Positions 31,356 to 44,090 of a stretch of 64,000 nt of DNA are shown here, in pieces. The notes beneath the pieces were generated by a model. The model searched no databases. It was given only the letters and a program-made list of their open reading frames with translations, and was not told where the DNA came from. The first letter of the stretch is position 1. The number at the start of each line of letters is the position of its first letter. This DNA comes from Alectoria sarmentosa. Taxonomy: Eukaryota; Ascomycota; Lecanoromycetes; Lecanorales; Parmeliaceae. The stretch covers positions 62,001 to 126,000 of the forward strand of contig WOGZ01000058.1 in the NCBI GenBank assembly GCA_009733775.1, read 5' to 3'. The position numbers and the translations under genes were made by a program.

Positions 31356-34300
31356 ATGCGAGCATACTGCCTTTACTTCGCCATCTCGTCCATACTGTTG
31401 GCAACAAACTGCCCTACAACTACAGCTCAGCGATATGCGGTGCTCCCACGAGAAGCTACGACATCCACCAGAGATTTTGCGGCTGCTTCGACTACTTACT
31501 CCGCAACACCGTCGTCTGGTGAAGCTACGCCCAGTGCCTCATCAGAAGGAGTGAGCAGCGTTTCGGGAAACCTAGCGAAAGTCACCAACGCCGCAGCATT
31601 GAGTTCCACAGCACTAGTAACAGCTACGCCAATCGCGAAGGGCTCGCTCAATGTCAATGGTACCGTTACGCCCAAAATCGAAGGACTTCCCATACACCCG
31701 AAACTTACGCCAGCCCTGGCTGTTTCAGGACCCATCTTGATACTCACTGGCGCCCTCTACACTCTTATCGGTATCAAGACTAAATGGCTTCACATCTTCC
31801 TTTCGACTGCCTACGTGTTCGCCTTAGCAGTCACAATATTGATCGAATTTGTGATGCATACCCCAGTCTCCAACGCCGCCCAAGGCGCCTATGTTGTGGC
31901 TGCATGTGTTACTGGCTTGATCGCTGGAGGCAGTTCCCTCCTGTTCAAAGATATTACGGAAGGCATTAGCTGTTTTCTTGGCGGCTTCTGCTTCAGCATG
32001 TGGGTCTTGATTCTCAGACCTGGAGGCACGATCTCCAACACAACTGGAAAGATCATCTTCATTTCCTGCTTGACCGTTGGTGCCCCAGCTCTGTATATTA
32101 GCCGTCGTACTCGACCATACGGCTTGATCGGATCAACGTCTTTCGGTGGAGCTACTGCGATCGTCCTCGGCGTCGACTGCTTTTGTCGTGCAGGTCTGAA
32201 GGAGTTTTGGCTATACATTTGGAGTATGTTGCCAGCCTTCCCTTCTACGCTGAATTGCAATACTAACCTCACGATTGAACCCAGATATCAACAATGAGGT
32301 ATTCCCCCTCCACTACAATGGCCCCTATCCGATCACCCGCGGTATACAAGTTGAGACTGGAGCGATCATCATCATCTTCGCAATGGGCATAACATCTCAA
32401 TTGAAGGTCTGGAAATTAATCAGAAGACGAAAGGAAGTGAAAGCTAAAGAGCAAAGGCGGAAAAACGAGGAGGGAAACTTGGCTGATGAAGCGCATGGGA
32501 GAAGGATTGAGGATGGCATCAAGCGAGAACGAGGCTCGTGGGAAGCTGCCTATGGTAGTGGTGAAAGAAGCAAACCTCAGAATCTGGACCATGGCATTGG
32601 AACGGATGAACCAAACACTCAAAAAGGCTCGCCTGCAATTTCAGATGTCCGGAATTCAGATCCTGAGGGCCTTGAACTGCAAGAAATGGACGCTTTGCCC
32701 AACGGCCCAATCAAAGGTGGGAGAGTCATAGTTCACGTCATTCAAGATGATGAAATCTCCCTTACCCCCTCAGCTATCAGCGAGAATTTGACACGCTCAA
32801 TGAGAGACTCTAGAGAGCCTTCAATCCGCGAGTCTCAGATCGGAGTGTCGAACCATTTCGGCTCCGCAACCTCTCTCGGAAATGCAGCGGCAGTCAGGTC
32901 GGTAGACCCGAACCCTACCACGGAGCCAAACATCACCCATCTACCCTTCAAAGTACCGGATTTGGATTCTCGAAGCGATGGACGCTCTTCAGTTGCCGCG
33001 TCTGCGGCTTCGGAGCACATGGTAGACAGATGGTCCAATCGGTCATCAGGGTCGCATATCGTACGAAAGCTGTCCAAGAGGTCACAGCGAAGCTTTATCG
33101 CTGCAAGCACGTCGGAGGAGGCCTTGATGATTCCAAATACCGAAGATGACGGAGCTTCGTCGTTAGCCGCGACTATTGATGGCGCATCCGAAGACGACGA
33201 CTCGGAGAAAGAAGCGTTATTGGTGAGAGACCAGAGGCCCTCTTTCGAGATTCTCAGAAAGCAAGACTCGATGCAAGCATTGATGCAGGGAACACACCGG
33301 AGTGCAGATCTCGAAAAAGATGCCAAGATATCACCACAACAAAGCGCCAATTACATGATATTGGGTGACAGCCAAGCTGTGCAGGCTCAGCGCGCCCATA
33401 ATTTGATGGATCTCCGTCCGGAGTCCGTAGCTTTACCAGATTCGGAGGCCACCAGCATCGCAGACGCACAATCGACAACTGAGCAATCAGACATGCAGCT
33501 AAAAGCAAAAACTGCAGCGGCAACGGAAAATATAGAAACCCGACCCAGAATTACAAGTCTCAGTGGGAATCTACCCGAAGGCGCTTCGAGGGTTATAACA
33601 GCCTACAGGACAAATGAATGGGCAAAACATCTTGAGGGAGCAGACTTGCCAGAAATTGATGGGCTCAAAATCAAGAAGACGCGAGCTCCATACTCGTCAC
33701 ACCAAACTGAGCGTACTGCTCCCGTAGATGTCCATGCTTTGCAGCAGACGCCACTCAACGCGGAACCGGCTCCAGTTTTGACTGTCAAAACACACAGCTT
33801 GGGCGACAGGCCTGCGTCCTACTTCAAATCCAAGAGCCCATTCTATAGACAGCAAGATATGCAACACCTCAAGCCAGCGGTGGATAAATTGACCCCCGAA
33901 AAAGCAATGGAAAGAACACCCTCCCAGACATCTCTAGCAAACAGCATGGAACGATCCCCATCGCAATCATCGCTCAGCAGCACTCAAAGCCGAAAAAGAC
34001 ACTATCGGCCATCTCCCTCCAAATTTCGCTCTTCCCAAGCATCCATTCCCTCTGCCCGTGGATTTCGCAACAGCTCGACTCCCATGGCCAGCTCACCCCT
34101 GGTCGAGTCTCCAATAGAAGAAGGTGTCGAGGCCTTCTTCCCAACTCGTTTCACGCCCTCCTCGACGCACTTGATGTCCCGGCGAGACAGCATGCTGCGC
34201 AATAAACCGTCTTCGACATCACTTCTGCGCACTAGCTGGTCGAACGCGGCCCTAGATCAGCACCCAGCGTTTCGTCCCCGGGACGAAGACGACGACATCC

Positions 34301-34758
34301 CCCTCTCGCAGCGGAAATCCCTCCTCCAGCAGAACCCGCACTCTGTTCTTCAAATGCACCGCTCATCTTCCAGTCCAATCTTGGCCACAGCCGCACCAAT
34401 CTCCACCCACAACGGCGCAACCACACCCTTTCACTCCCGCAACCGCACCTCTCTAACGCCATCGCAACCCCTGTCCGGGCGCCCCCCACCCGCGCCCCGT
34501 AGCTCCACCATCTCCGCCTGGCGCGCCAGCCTCCAAGCATCATCAAAGGCCCACTATCGCGAAGAAGAGATCGAAGCCCGCCGCGAGACTCTGCTGGCTG
34601 AGAAGCGGCGCGAGAGTACCAGCAGGCAGGAGCAAACGGTCACGAAGACCCGTACTCAAAATGTCGTGGACCGGGGTATGAGGCAGGGTGGTATGATTGA
34701 GCTGCACCAGCAGCAGATGCGGAAGATGCAGGCGGAGGCGAATAAGAGCCTTGCCTGA
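31356..34758 (+). CDS. TM7S3/TM198-like (DUF4203) membrane protein with long cytosolic tail
   Basis: Exons 31356-32223 and 32285-34758 give 1113 aa; the 61-nt intron has GTATGT and CCCAG ends. The ATG at 31356 starts a signal peptide (MRAYCLYFAISSILLATNCP, cleavage likely after TTTAQ). A Ser/Thr/Ala-rich lumenal or outer stretch with NGT follows. Then come about seven hydrophobic segments, including LAVSGPILILTGALYTLIGI and GAYVVAACVTGLIAGGSSLL, the pattern of the TM7S3/TM198-like domain. The intron falls just before the last one (GAIIIIFAMGITSQ). The remaining about 750 residues are hydrophilic, Ser/Arg/Glu-rich and probably disordered, ending in a basic/Gln coiled-coil-like segment. Location (vacuole or plasma membrane) and function are unknown. 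Confidence 0.82.
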
Positions 34759-35362
34759 GTTCTGTTTCGCACCTTCAAGATCGGGTCCTGATATTTTCTT
34801 TTTTTTTCTTTTCGTACTTGGTTCCGATTTCGATTTCGATTTTCGAGGAGTTGAGATTTCGTTTCGAGGTTTCAACAATTGGATATACCCACTCCTTTAC
34901 CGGCGTTTCGGTTGTCTAAGCAAAACGCCAGAATACGGAGCGAGGGCGTTGGGAGGGACATGCATAAACCATGAGCAGATACAGCATTCGTGCATGCAAG
35001 AGGAGCAGTTGAGTGAAGGTACACTGGGAGCGTCGGATCAGGAGGCTGCGACGCCCCATATATTTTTACATACATCGACAACTTGACGTTAATAGTTTCA
35101 ATCTGGTCATCGGATTTGTCAAATTATCCATGGCCCGCTGAAAGTATTTAAATCTGGAAAGAGTTTGAATATCCTATTATGATCTAATGTTTCCTATAAT
35201 TACAATGATTTACAGTCCGTCCTTAGAGTTCGTCGTAACAGGATGTCTCCGTAACGCATTTCTCATGAAACCACGTGATTGCTCTGCTATCCTCAAACTT
35301 TTCCCCTCAAGCTTTTCGATCTTCATTCATGTCCCCCAGCCAGCTCCACTTTATAATACAGC
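34759..35362. other. convergent 3' intergenic region
   Basis: About 600 bp between two converging stop codons. A T-rich stretch followed by repeated GATTTC units (about 34797-34850) probably belongs to the 3' UTR. No gene is seen. Confidence 0.45.
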
Positions 35363-37002
35363 TCACATCACCTTCTTTCCCGCCCTCCCCTGCACCCTCC
35401 TCTTCTCACTCCCACTGCCTCCTCTCTTTTCCACAACGCCCGCAGTCCTCATCTCCCTCCTAACTTTATTGCCCAGCCATCCTTCCGCCCCTGCCACCGC
35501 TGATCCCACGATTGATGCAACAGCTCTCCAGGGGAAAGTTACTACAGTCCAGCAAATCTGTATCGGCAATGACGCCACCGCCGCCAAATCATCAAACAGA
35601 TCCAACACCAGACCGACACCACTTCCTCTCCGCTGCCGAGAAGATTGTGAGCTGCGTTCTGCGGCTGCTGCAAGAGTAATGGCGTCGCCTAGGCGCTTTT
35701 CGAGGTCTTGGAGGCGGGACTCGGTTTGAAGGGAGAGGAGGGTGGCGCGTTTCTCGTAGCGGCGAACGGCGCGGTTGAGGGCGTCGAGGTCAGGCTGAAG
35801 GGTTTTGCGAACCTGAGTGACTAGATCTGGGGTGGGCGACTTGGGGTTGGTGCCACTGGTATTGGTGTCGGCGTCGACGATGTGCTTTTCTATTTCCGTA
35901 AGGCGGTCTTGGAGGTCGTTGACCGTGGCAGATGACATGTTGCTGGAGGCGGTAGAGTAGGCATTAGTAGTGACAGTCCGCTGCAGATGCAGCGTTCGTG
36001 CTTGGACAAGCTTAATGAGATGGGAGAGGGGACGTAGTTCGGCGGCTAGGAGGAAGATGGTGAGGTTGTAGTCCGAGACAAGGCCTTCTGATGGGCGGGT
36101 AAGCTGGCCGCGGATGTGATGGAGGAGCCATGCACCGCATGCTGGGAAAAGGAAACACATCAGGAGCGCGAGAAGCTCATGGATCCGAAGCTCGCGTGTT
36201 GCGGAGCTTTGAATCGGAGAAGATTGTGGGGGCTTCGGGGTAGGATCATGGGCTCCGTCTAGCGGGGATGGAGGTAGACTTGGTTGTTCCTCCTCTTCAC
36301 TGCCCTCTTCAATGATAGTGTCGGAAGCGTAGCCGTCATTGGATGGTTGCGTGTCTTTGATTTGGATCGACTGTGCTGAAATGTACCAGTCCCTGCTTCG
36401 GTGTAAGTTTAGATGGCAAGAGTATCTGTCGAATTGAAGCTCACCATGGTAGTCTCACAGACCAATTCAAAAACACCGCCGCCAGACCCAGCAACGTCAA
36501 ATCTGTCACCACAGCGCTTCCATTCGGAAAGAACAGCCCACCTACCGCGGGGAGCAGCGCCAGAGCGAGAGGGGCAGAATGCCACTAAATGGTTTCGGAG
36601 TCAGATTATTCTTTGGGATCAAATATGTGTCACAAAACACGTTCTGGGAGTCTTCAACTCCCGCGACAAGTCTCGCATCTCAAAATACAGTACGAACCAG
36701 GAAGACATGGCTCGGATAAGGTGACTCACATGAGAGGGCTCATGGGCCGTGTCCATCTCTGGGCTCGTCGCTCTCGGTAGCAATAGATTGTCAGTCGACG
36801 ACTTAATGGATTGCCGTGTGCTCTCGACGGAGTCCGAGAAGTTGGAGCTTCGGCGAGGTCTCAGAGGATTGGACATGTCGGCGACGGTGGAAGCGCGTCC
36901 GAAGAGGCGACTGCGAATAGGAGAATCGCTCTGTCGGGCTGTGCTCTTCGCCATGGTTGGGGTCTCGTTGAAGGAGGGACTCATTGTGCGGTCACGTTCC
37001 AT
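35363..37002 (-). CDS. multi-pass membrane protein of unknown function
   Basis: I do not recognise the family. Exons 37002-36730, 36584-36445 and 36392-35363 give 480 aa; introns (145 and 52 nt) have GTGAGT and GTGAGC donors. The ATG at 37002 sits in ACCATGG; an upstream ATG at 37101 would add 33 residues. The N-terminal 90 residues are Ser/Arg-rich. Two adjacent hydrophobic segments are created by splicing (APLALALLPAVGGLFFPNG and VVTDLTLLGLAAVFLNW). An acidic EEGSEEEE linker follows, then two more (HELLALLMCFLFPACGAWLL and YNLTIFLLAAELRPLSHLIK). After a coiled-coil-like region (LQDRLTEIEKHI...RRYEKRATLL) a final hydrophobic stretch occurs near LPIQICWTVVTFPW. It is probably an endomembrane protein conserved in related fungi. 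Confidence 0.75.
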
Positions 37003-37907
37003 GGTATGGTCCCGTCGGGCGGTGGGTGAGAGGGTGTTGTTGTGAATGATGGGCAGCTGCAGTCTGATTGGATTGTGCTGAGCGGATACAGCTGCACGCA
37101 TGGCTTGGCAGCCGAAGGGTGAGAGAACCTTTTACATAATCAACTCCTGGATGATGGGCATTGGAATGTTCTTATTTATTACTTGAAATAAATTACTGGG
37201 ATTTTCGTGACGACATGGTACTTGCATTTCTGGGTACCTGAGACGAAACAGGAAATTTGCCGCGTGATTGGCGGCTCGTTCCGCCGGCTTTACTTTAGTA
37301 AATCCATCAGTCATCCAGGGGAAGGAACTATCGTCTTGAAGGAATTCAGTCTCAATCTATTCCAATGCCCGTTTACATCTCTTAACACAATGCTCCCGGC
37401 TCCATCATCCCAGCTTCATCATCAACAATCGGACGATGATCCTTCCTGCCGTCAACCGATGTCTATTGATTGATGTGTTGTCGCGGCAGCTAAATAGCAC
37501 CGGAAGCCGCATTGTGCGTCTCGATGAATAGAAAATAGAGGGTCTTGGTGATCAAGCAATGGACTGTTAGCGAGAGACTTGTCTTGGCTAAGCACTGGAT
37601 CAGTGCATTTTGCTGGCTTCCTGCACTTCCCACACTACATGTTTAGATACTGCACTGAACCCACTGGAATCTTCTGGTCTTTCAGCAAGGCATTTACCGA
37701 CTCATCTGAGAGGATATCAGGATAATCTCCGGCGCTGTAGCGATATTATGGACGAGGAACAAGCGAAGCCACGTCAATTAATGTATACAGGTGTTGGAGA
37801 AGGTTGATTCTACATGAGGAGCCATATGTGGGCCGCCCCCTAAGCTCAAAAAGCCTTGGCCGGAACGTCAAGTTCCTGGGAATGATCCTCTCCTCTCAAT
37901 TCGGATT
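37003..37907. other. intergenic region
   Basis: About 900 bp between two minus-strand genes. No gene, repeat or RNA structure is recognised. It should contain the promoter of the 480-aa membrane protein. Confidence 0.4.
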
Positions 37908-39149
37908 TCACGTCACATGTGGATTGCCTCTTGTCTGTGACTCTTTCCTCGGAAATCTCAAATATCTTGTTTCCCCCTCCATCTCATATCTTATCTCTTG
38001 CGCGTCCAATTCGTGTTTTCTTCTCTCTTGGTCTTCTAACTCTCCCTTCTGGTCCACGTAAAGCTGTACGTTAGGTATCCTCTCTGGCCCATCAATGGGG
38101 CCTACCTGCCTTCGCTTCTTGCGATAGCTGCGGATCATAAAGAAACAAGCCAAAAGCAGTAGAATCACGACGGATGGCGCAATAACAGATATTATAATAA
38201 GTCGTTCGGACCGAATACGTCCCACGGGTACTGGATCTCCTGAGGCCGCCACTGAGGTCGCCGATGGTAGCGTTGTTGCCGACGCTGCAGCTAGTACAGG
38301 GATCGATTGCAAAGACAGAGATGGCAAGGCCGTAGCAGCACATCCTTCGTATCCTAAGTCGTTGTAAAAGGAGGAATAGAAGACGCTTATGAGAGTGGCG
38401 CCAACGCTGGGATTATAAATATCAAAAAATGGAACGGGAAACGTATGTGGTTGCACCAAGTGGACCGGCGAGCTTGTGTACCTGACACACGTTCCTGCCA
38501 CCATCAACGTCGAGGTGGCTGTGTACGCTGTAAAGTGTAGATACTCTTGCAGGTATGGAGTCCTGAGGTTGGCACGCATTAGCTGCGAGATAGGATCCCT
38601 GAAAATTAGACCCACCCAATTGCAGGATCAAAGTAGCTCCAAGAAGTGCTGCTTGTGGTGATTATATCCACATTCAAATTGCAGCCCTTGCATTTAGGTA
38701 TTGCTGTACTAGTGCAAGTACTGCAATGCTCTGGAATATAATCACGTTAGCAGGTTGGGTGGTGGTAAGATTATCTGTCTCACGTGACATGGTAAGACTG
38801 AGCTGGAGCAGCTCGTCGAACAAAGACAGAATTTCAGTAGCATTTGCTGTAGCAGAGCCGTCGACTGCGTGGAAGAACAAGAGGCCATGAATTTTTTTAG
38901 ATACAAGAACGTTCAGGTAATACCAATAAAAAGAAAAGGATTGACTGTAACGGCTTCGTAAATCAGTCTACCTTCTTGCACGATTTTTAGAGATGGAAAC
39001 AGATTAGTTGACCGTTTCCCTGTCAGTTCACATCTTTCTGATATGCGAGCTGCACTGCGCCACCCTAATCGCAACTGAAAGGTTCTGTAAGGTTTCAGGA
39101 CCTTGAGAGCGGCAATCGAGGAGACGTGTACTGTACTCACTCATGAGCC
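37908..39149 (-). CDS. single-pass membrane protein, five-exon model, 5' end uncertain
   Basis: Unrecognised, but the coding signal is consistent across several short introns. Exons read 39084-38924, 38864-38784, 38730-38616 and 38562-37908, with introns of 52-59 nt. A tentative 11-nt first exon (39149-39139, Met-Ala-His) would make 340 aa. Splicing builds NPFLFIVDGSATANATEI, a Cys cluster (HCSTCTSTAIPKCKGCN) and SWSYFDPAIGTPYLQEYLHF, a likely extracellular domain. One membrane helix (IIISVIAPSVVILLLLACFF) follows near residue 260. A basic stop-transfer YRKKRRQ precedes a charged cytosolic tail with EDQERRKHELDAQEIRYEME. No signal peptide is visible in this model, so the true N-terminus may lie upstream. 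Confidence 0.55.
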
Positions 39150-40998
39150 ATGGCTCGTTCGCTTGTACAGAGACGCCGCGTGCACAGATCCTCACGGGTG
39201 ATCTTCCGTACCAAAGTTTCACGATGATATGTATGTGTAACATTGCAAACGCGCATTCGATTTACATTTGGCGAGCTGGCGAGCTAAGTGGTTACACGAT
39301 TGTCAGCCCAGCACTGGGATGATTTAGTAGGGCATTGTTTCTGTCCACCCCTCCACATTTGCTCTATTGGCTGATTGCCTCTTACAATAGATTAGTATGG
39401 TATGGTAATCATACGCGCGGCTAGCCATCCTACACCTCCTCGGTGAGGTATGTAGTCACATGTTTGTGTAAGGAAAACCTTTGTGCGCCGTCGTCTATGC
39501 GCATGTGCCGCCCAGAATGAGAACCCTGGCTTCCTGCTTCTTGCGTACAGCTGTGCTATGAATTGCTGCGAACCAAATTCGAGCTGTAGCTTTCTGAGCA
39601 TGTTGCGCAAGGTGAAGTGAATTACTGAGCCCGAAATTGACTCGGGGCTGAGACCCAGGCGCCATAGATTATGAATAACGACTGCGGGAGTGGCGATCGT
39701 ATTTGTGGGATGGAATGACCGACTGGTAGAGGTGGTAACTTTTGTCATTGCTGACGTTGAGCTCGTGGTTACTGTACTTTCTCATCTCAACCACGAGCCG
39801 CCTCCCCTAGTCCGTTTTCACAAGATCGCCAAGAGTCTTGGCATTGCCAAGGAAAAGTCCGACTGGTAAGACCCCTCGGACGAGACCTCGATTGAGGCAC
39901 TAACGCTCTGTTGCGTAAAGCGCCGCTAAAGGACTTGCGAATGTGGAGGTACTTTGGTGTTTGGTGGTAAAGAGACGATTGAGATTAACAATGAAAGTGA
40001 TGAGGTGGTTATGCAAGGAACCAAATCTCGAGAGACTCAACCTTTTTCACCTCCCATCCATATCTCAAACAACTTGGAATGCCGACTTCATCTTCATGAA
40101 CCGGATAATCAGATCATGGACTTGAGGCATCTTTCCTGCCATCATCAGAGGCCTAGTAGTTGATTTGCTGTTGCTGCAGCTAAAGCTCGCAAGATATCCG
40201 AGGCAGCCTGGGCTCATCCACCATGAGTCCTCATGGGGCTTCCCTAACACTTTTTCTGCAGTGACGAGTGGTCCTGCTCTTTGCTGCTTCATCTTCGTAG
40301 CAACAGACAGGCATCGTCTTTTCTGCTTTCGTCGCTTTTCTTTGCTTGCATGTCAATGTCTTGCCTATTGATACCCGAAAAGGGAACAACAGACCACAAT
40401 TGCTTCGAGACTCCCACCAAGGTCTGCTTCACATCTCGGTTTCCAAGTTTTCTGTCAATAAGCTATTGGCATTATTGTAGTAATCAGTGTTTCCGTTTTG
40501 AGCTTATTGCATTTGCTAAAAGATACCGACATGGCTATTGGCGTCCAACTTTCTTCACGTAGGGACCTTGCTTGCTCACGAGGCTCTACTCATACCTATT
40601 CGCATCCTCATACGTCCGCATTGCAAATACGTCTGCTTTATACCTCGGTCTTGACCTTCCTACATTTTATACCATTTCGTTACATCGTCAAACGTCCTTT
40701 TTGTCGGACAGCTACTTGCCGAGCAGACATTTGTACATCTACTTTGACTTGAAGCGAGCCAACCAGACAAGAACTCTTGCCATTTCCTCAACTCAGTACG
40801 TCTTACACACCAGCTATAGCCCCCTAAGACTCATCGAGACGTGCTTCTTGCTGGTCAAGGAAGCGTAGCAGGTCTGGATCTCCACTTGAGGGGGCCTCAC
40901 TTCATTCTTACCATCCACGAACATCGCGCTCCATCTCATCAATATCTTCTTCCTCACTGCAAAAACCACTTCAGTATCGTCCTCACATAATACTTACG
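39150..40998. other. long intergenic region upstream of STE3
   Basis: About 1.85 kb. A 118-codon minus-strand frame at 39392-39748 lacks recognisable motifs and could be either noise or a missed 5' exon of the neighbouring membrane-protein gene. The right part should hold the STE3 promoter and leader. Confidence 0.4.
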
Positions 40999-42484
40999 AT
41001 GGACGAGTCAACCTTTACAGTCACGCCTAATGCGGTTGCAGTCCCCATACTGGCATTGATAACCCTCATTATCGATACTCCACCCTTTATCTGGCATATC
41101 AGAAACCACAATCTAGCAGCGTCAAGCTTGGTGTTTTGGGTCCTCATCTCTAACCTTATGAACTTCATCAATCCACTCATCTGGCCTACGGACGACATGC
41201 AGCACTGGTGGCATGGTCAGATTCTCTGCGATATCGAGATCAAGCTGCAGATGGCTGTCAACTTTGGCGTCGTTGGCTCTATGGCTTGTATCATGCGCAA
41301 CCTAGCGAAGGCCCTGGATACTGAGCATACTGTTCTGTCCCCAAGCAAGGCACAACGCCGTACACAGACCATTGTCAGCTTTCTGTTCTGCTTTGGAGGA
41401 TCCATCTACGTCATGCTCGTCCACTACATCGTCCAACCAAACAGATACTACATCCTCGCATTGTCTGGATGTACGTCTTCCTTCGACAACAGTTGGCCCA
41501 AGCTAGTCTTAGTGTTCATCTGGCCCCCAATTGTCTGTCTTGTAGATGCCTACTACAGTGGTACGTGGATATTTCGTCCCACGAAGTGCTAATTGAGCTA
41601 AAAATTACCAGTCTTGGTCATCATCCGAATGCGTAGATACCGGAAAAACTTCTCGGAAATTCTCGTATCGTCGAATTCCAATCTTACCAAGAGTCGGTTC
41701 CTACGCCTGTTCCTCCTATCAATAGCACTTATCGTCACCTTCATCCCGCTTCAGTTCTACGTCCTCTTCGTCAACTCGACCGAGCCTCCTCTAATTCCAT
41801 ACAGCTGGGACCTGATTCATAGTCCACAATGGGGGGACATTGTGCTAATACCCACCGATGGTAAGCTGTACTATGACCGATGGATTCAAATTGCTCTTGG
41901 GTATGGAGTATTCCTTTTCTTCGGCTTGGGTCAAGACGCACAGATCTTGTATCGCAAATGGCTCCTCAAGATTGGATTTGGCCGAGTATTCCCTAGTCTA
42001 CACCGCCAACCTAACCGCCGTGCAATCCTGCCGACAAGCGGGCGGACCGACTCTTTAGGCAGCAAAACACGAAGCTTCTTCAAGGATCGACTGTTCCGGA
42101 TATCTATGCTTTCTTTGTAAGTCTATACAGGGCCTTTTGTCTTCCTGCTACTCACACTTTATCAGAAACAGCAAAGATTCTACCTCAGCATCAACTGCGA
42201 CCCTATCTCCAGTCGAGCAACAGGGGGGCTTTGGCCACCTCTCGACGATCAACGAGCACACGCCCAGAGCTGGCGACGCTCTGAGCGCCTCAACAGACTC
42301 TATGCAGGAGAAGGACTCCCCAACACAGCCCCCGCACTCATGGCTCACAAACTTCCTTGTTGGTGCCCACCTGTCAGCGCCCAATCGTCACAGGAAAGCA
42401 AGCTCAACTGGAGGCCAAATGCCACATGTCGGAAGCAACAGCAATCATCAGAGTGACTCAACGGTAGAAAAGGATTATGCCTAG
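40999..42484 (+). CDS. STE3: Ste3-type a-factor pheromone receptor (GPCR)
   Basis: Seven-transmembrane receptor for the lipid-modified mating pheromone, signalling through a G protein to the mating MAP-kinase pathway (family knowledge; called PreA or pre-1 in filamentous fungi). Exons 40999-41560, 41612-42116 and 42166-42484 give 461 aa; introns are 51 and 49 nt. The start gives the canonical N-terminus: VPILALITLIIDTPPFIWHI, then NLAASSLVFWVLISNLMNFI and NPLIWPTDD. The first splice joins DAYYS to VLVIIRMRRYRKNF in TM5/loop 3. LRLFLLSIALIVTFIPLQFY is TM6 and ALGYGVFLFFGLGQDA is TM7. The cytosolic tail is Ser/Thr-rich, as expected for phosphoregulation. No mating-type gene is in the window. 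Confidence 0.93.
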
Positions 42485-43021
42485 CCCGCATTTCATCTGG
42501 GAATAGCTTGGGGGTAGGCATCATGAATGAAGACGCTGGAGGACTGGATATATCTAGGTCTCACACATCACTACGAGCCTTTGGGGCTCGAACATGGGAG
42601 TGATGCGCGGTTGCATCAACATAACACTCCCATAATCTCCAATTTGGATTCTCGCGTCTCTGGCAAGCCGTGGAGTCAGTGGTCACTCGGCGACATTTCA
42701 TCCGCAACAGCGTTGATTTCAGCATATAGCAAGTAGCACATAGTCATGCATCGATCAAGGAATAGTCTAATTTTCTAATACGGAGAATATTGTCACAGAG
42801 AGTTATTGGTGTCGTCCGAGGACAGTGAAATCCTAGAAGCTGATTGGCCGACGCCTGACTCGCGACTAGCCTCCTTTAATCTGTCGCGACCCAAGCTGAC
42901 TTTCCACCCCGTCGCATTTGCATCCGGCGTACGTATCGCCCTGCCCAAACATCCAAAACAGACTCAGCTCTCAACCAAACCCAGCCGCCATCCCAAACCA
43001 CCCACAACCCACAATTGCGCG
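42485..43021. other. intergenic region (RIM1 promoter)
   Basis: About 540 bp between two plus-strand genes. Open frame continues upstream of the RIM1 ATG to 42806 but is not protein-like. Nothing else is seen. Confidence 0.4.
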
Positions 43022-43836
43022 ATGCCACTCCTAACCTGCCTCCGCCCCACCTTCTCCTCCTCCTCCTCCGCCCTCCTCCGCACCCACCCCCGCGCCTTCA
43101 CCACCTCCCCGGCCTCCCGCCTCGCCCGCATGAACATCGTCGGCCGCCTCGCCGACGCCCCCGAATTGGTCGCCACGAGCAGCGGGCAGGACATGGTCCG
43201 GTACGCGCTGGGCACGAGCCATGGGCCCAAAGAGAACAGGCAGACGAGTTGGTGGAGGGTCGCGTCTTTTTTGCCCGAGGGCGGGGCGAGGGAGGTGCTG
43301 ATGGGGTTGGGGAAGGGGTGGGTTTGGTTTTNNNNNNNNNNNNNNNNNNNNNNNNNNNNNNNTTTTGGAGTGTGTGCGTGTGTGCTTGGTTGGGGTGGGG
43401 AGGGAGGGAGGGAGGGAGGGAGGGAGGGTGGATGGGAGTGGAAGGGAGGGAGAATGGGGGCTGTGGGATGGGGGATGTAGGAAAGTTGGGGTCGGGGGTC
43501 GAGGGAGGATGAAGGAGCACGATGCAGGAATTTGCGCGGCAGATTGAATGCGAGTCTTTGGGAACGATGGGAGCAGTTGCTGACTCCTCTGCATCTTCTT
43601 ACAGGTCACTCGTATACGTGGAAGGCGACTGCAGCATGAATAAATTCCAAACCAAGGAAGGGACCCCCGCGAGCGCATTGAACATTGTGCAGAGTGAGCG
43701 ACACCTCCAGCTTTTGATTGGATAATGGGGGTAGCGGTGCCAATGCTGATGGGAAATCTCTATAGGGAATTTTGAGATCCTCGACCGTAGGGATTCAAGG
43801 GCTGAGGGACAGATTGAAGGCGAGTCGGTGGATTGA
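43022..43836 (+). CDS. RIM1: mitochondrial single-stranded DNA-binding protein
   Basis: SSB-type OB-fold protein that coats single-stranded mtDNA during replication. Exons 43022-43317, 43605-43693 and 43766-43836 give 151 aa. The N-terminal about 35 residues are Ser/Arg/Thr-rich with no acids (RTHPRAFTTSPASRLARMN), a mitochondrial presequence. The OB fold follows: NIVGRLADAPELVATSSGQD, QTSWWRVASF, and across intron 1 GKG-SLVYVEGDCSMNKFQTK. Splicing at intron 2 gives ALNIVQRNFEILDR. The first intron is at least 287 nt, long for this window, and contains a run of N (43332-43362), so its real length is unknown. The C-terminus is short and acidic (EGQIEGESVD), as in many SSBs. Confidence 0.9.
43332..43362. 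other. assembly gap (31 N)
   Basis: Run of N within RIM1 intron 1, flanked by T and G homopolymers and followed by a (GGGA)n tract. It is likely a sequencing or assembly failure in low-complexity DNA. Confidence 0.98.
43397..43428. repeat. (GGGA)n microsatellite
   Basis: About seven tandem GGGA units in RIM1 intron 1, directly downstream of the gap. Confidence 0.85.
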
Positions 43837-44090
43837 GGGCAGGCTGCGTGTGATAGGGTGTAGATTCTATCGGCGGTGTAACAATTCCTCAGCTCTACAT
43901 GCTTTGTTGGGCTTGTATCAAATGAGGGTGCTATGGAGGGAACTGTATATCATACCCCCGGGATCAGCGTCATCAAACTCGCCTAGGAAAATGGAGATGT
44001 AGTATTGTATATTCTTGTGCGCCTTGGATGGCACAGCTTGCGTAAACGCGTGACTGGTTGTTTGATTGGGTATCTCTGATGTTCACTCCA

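Noticed and set aside
40999..42484. Mating-type locus suggested by STE3
   Set aside because: In most ascomycetes the receptor is unlinked to MAT, and no alpha-box or HMG gene, nor SLA2 or APN2, is in the window.
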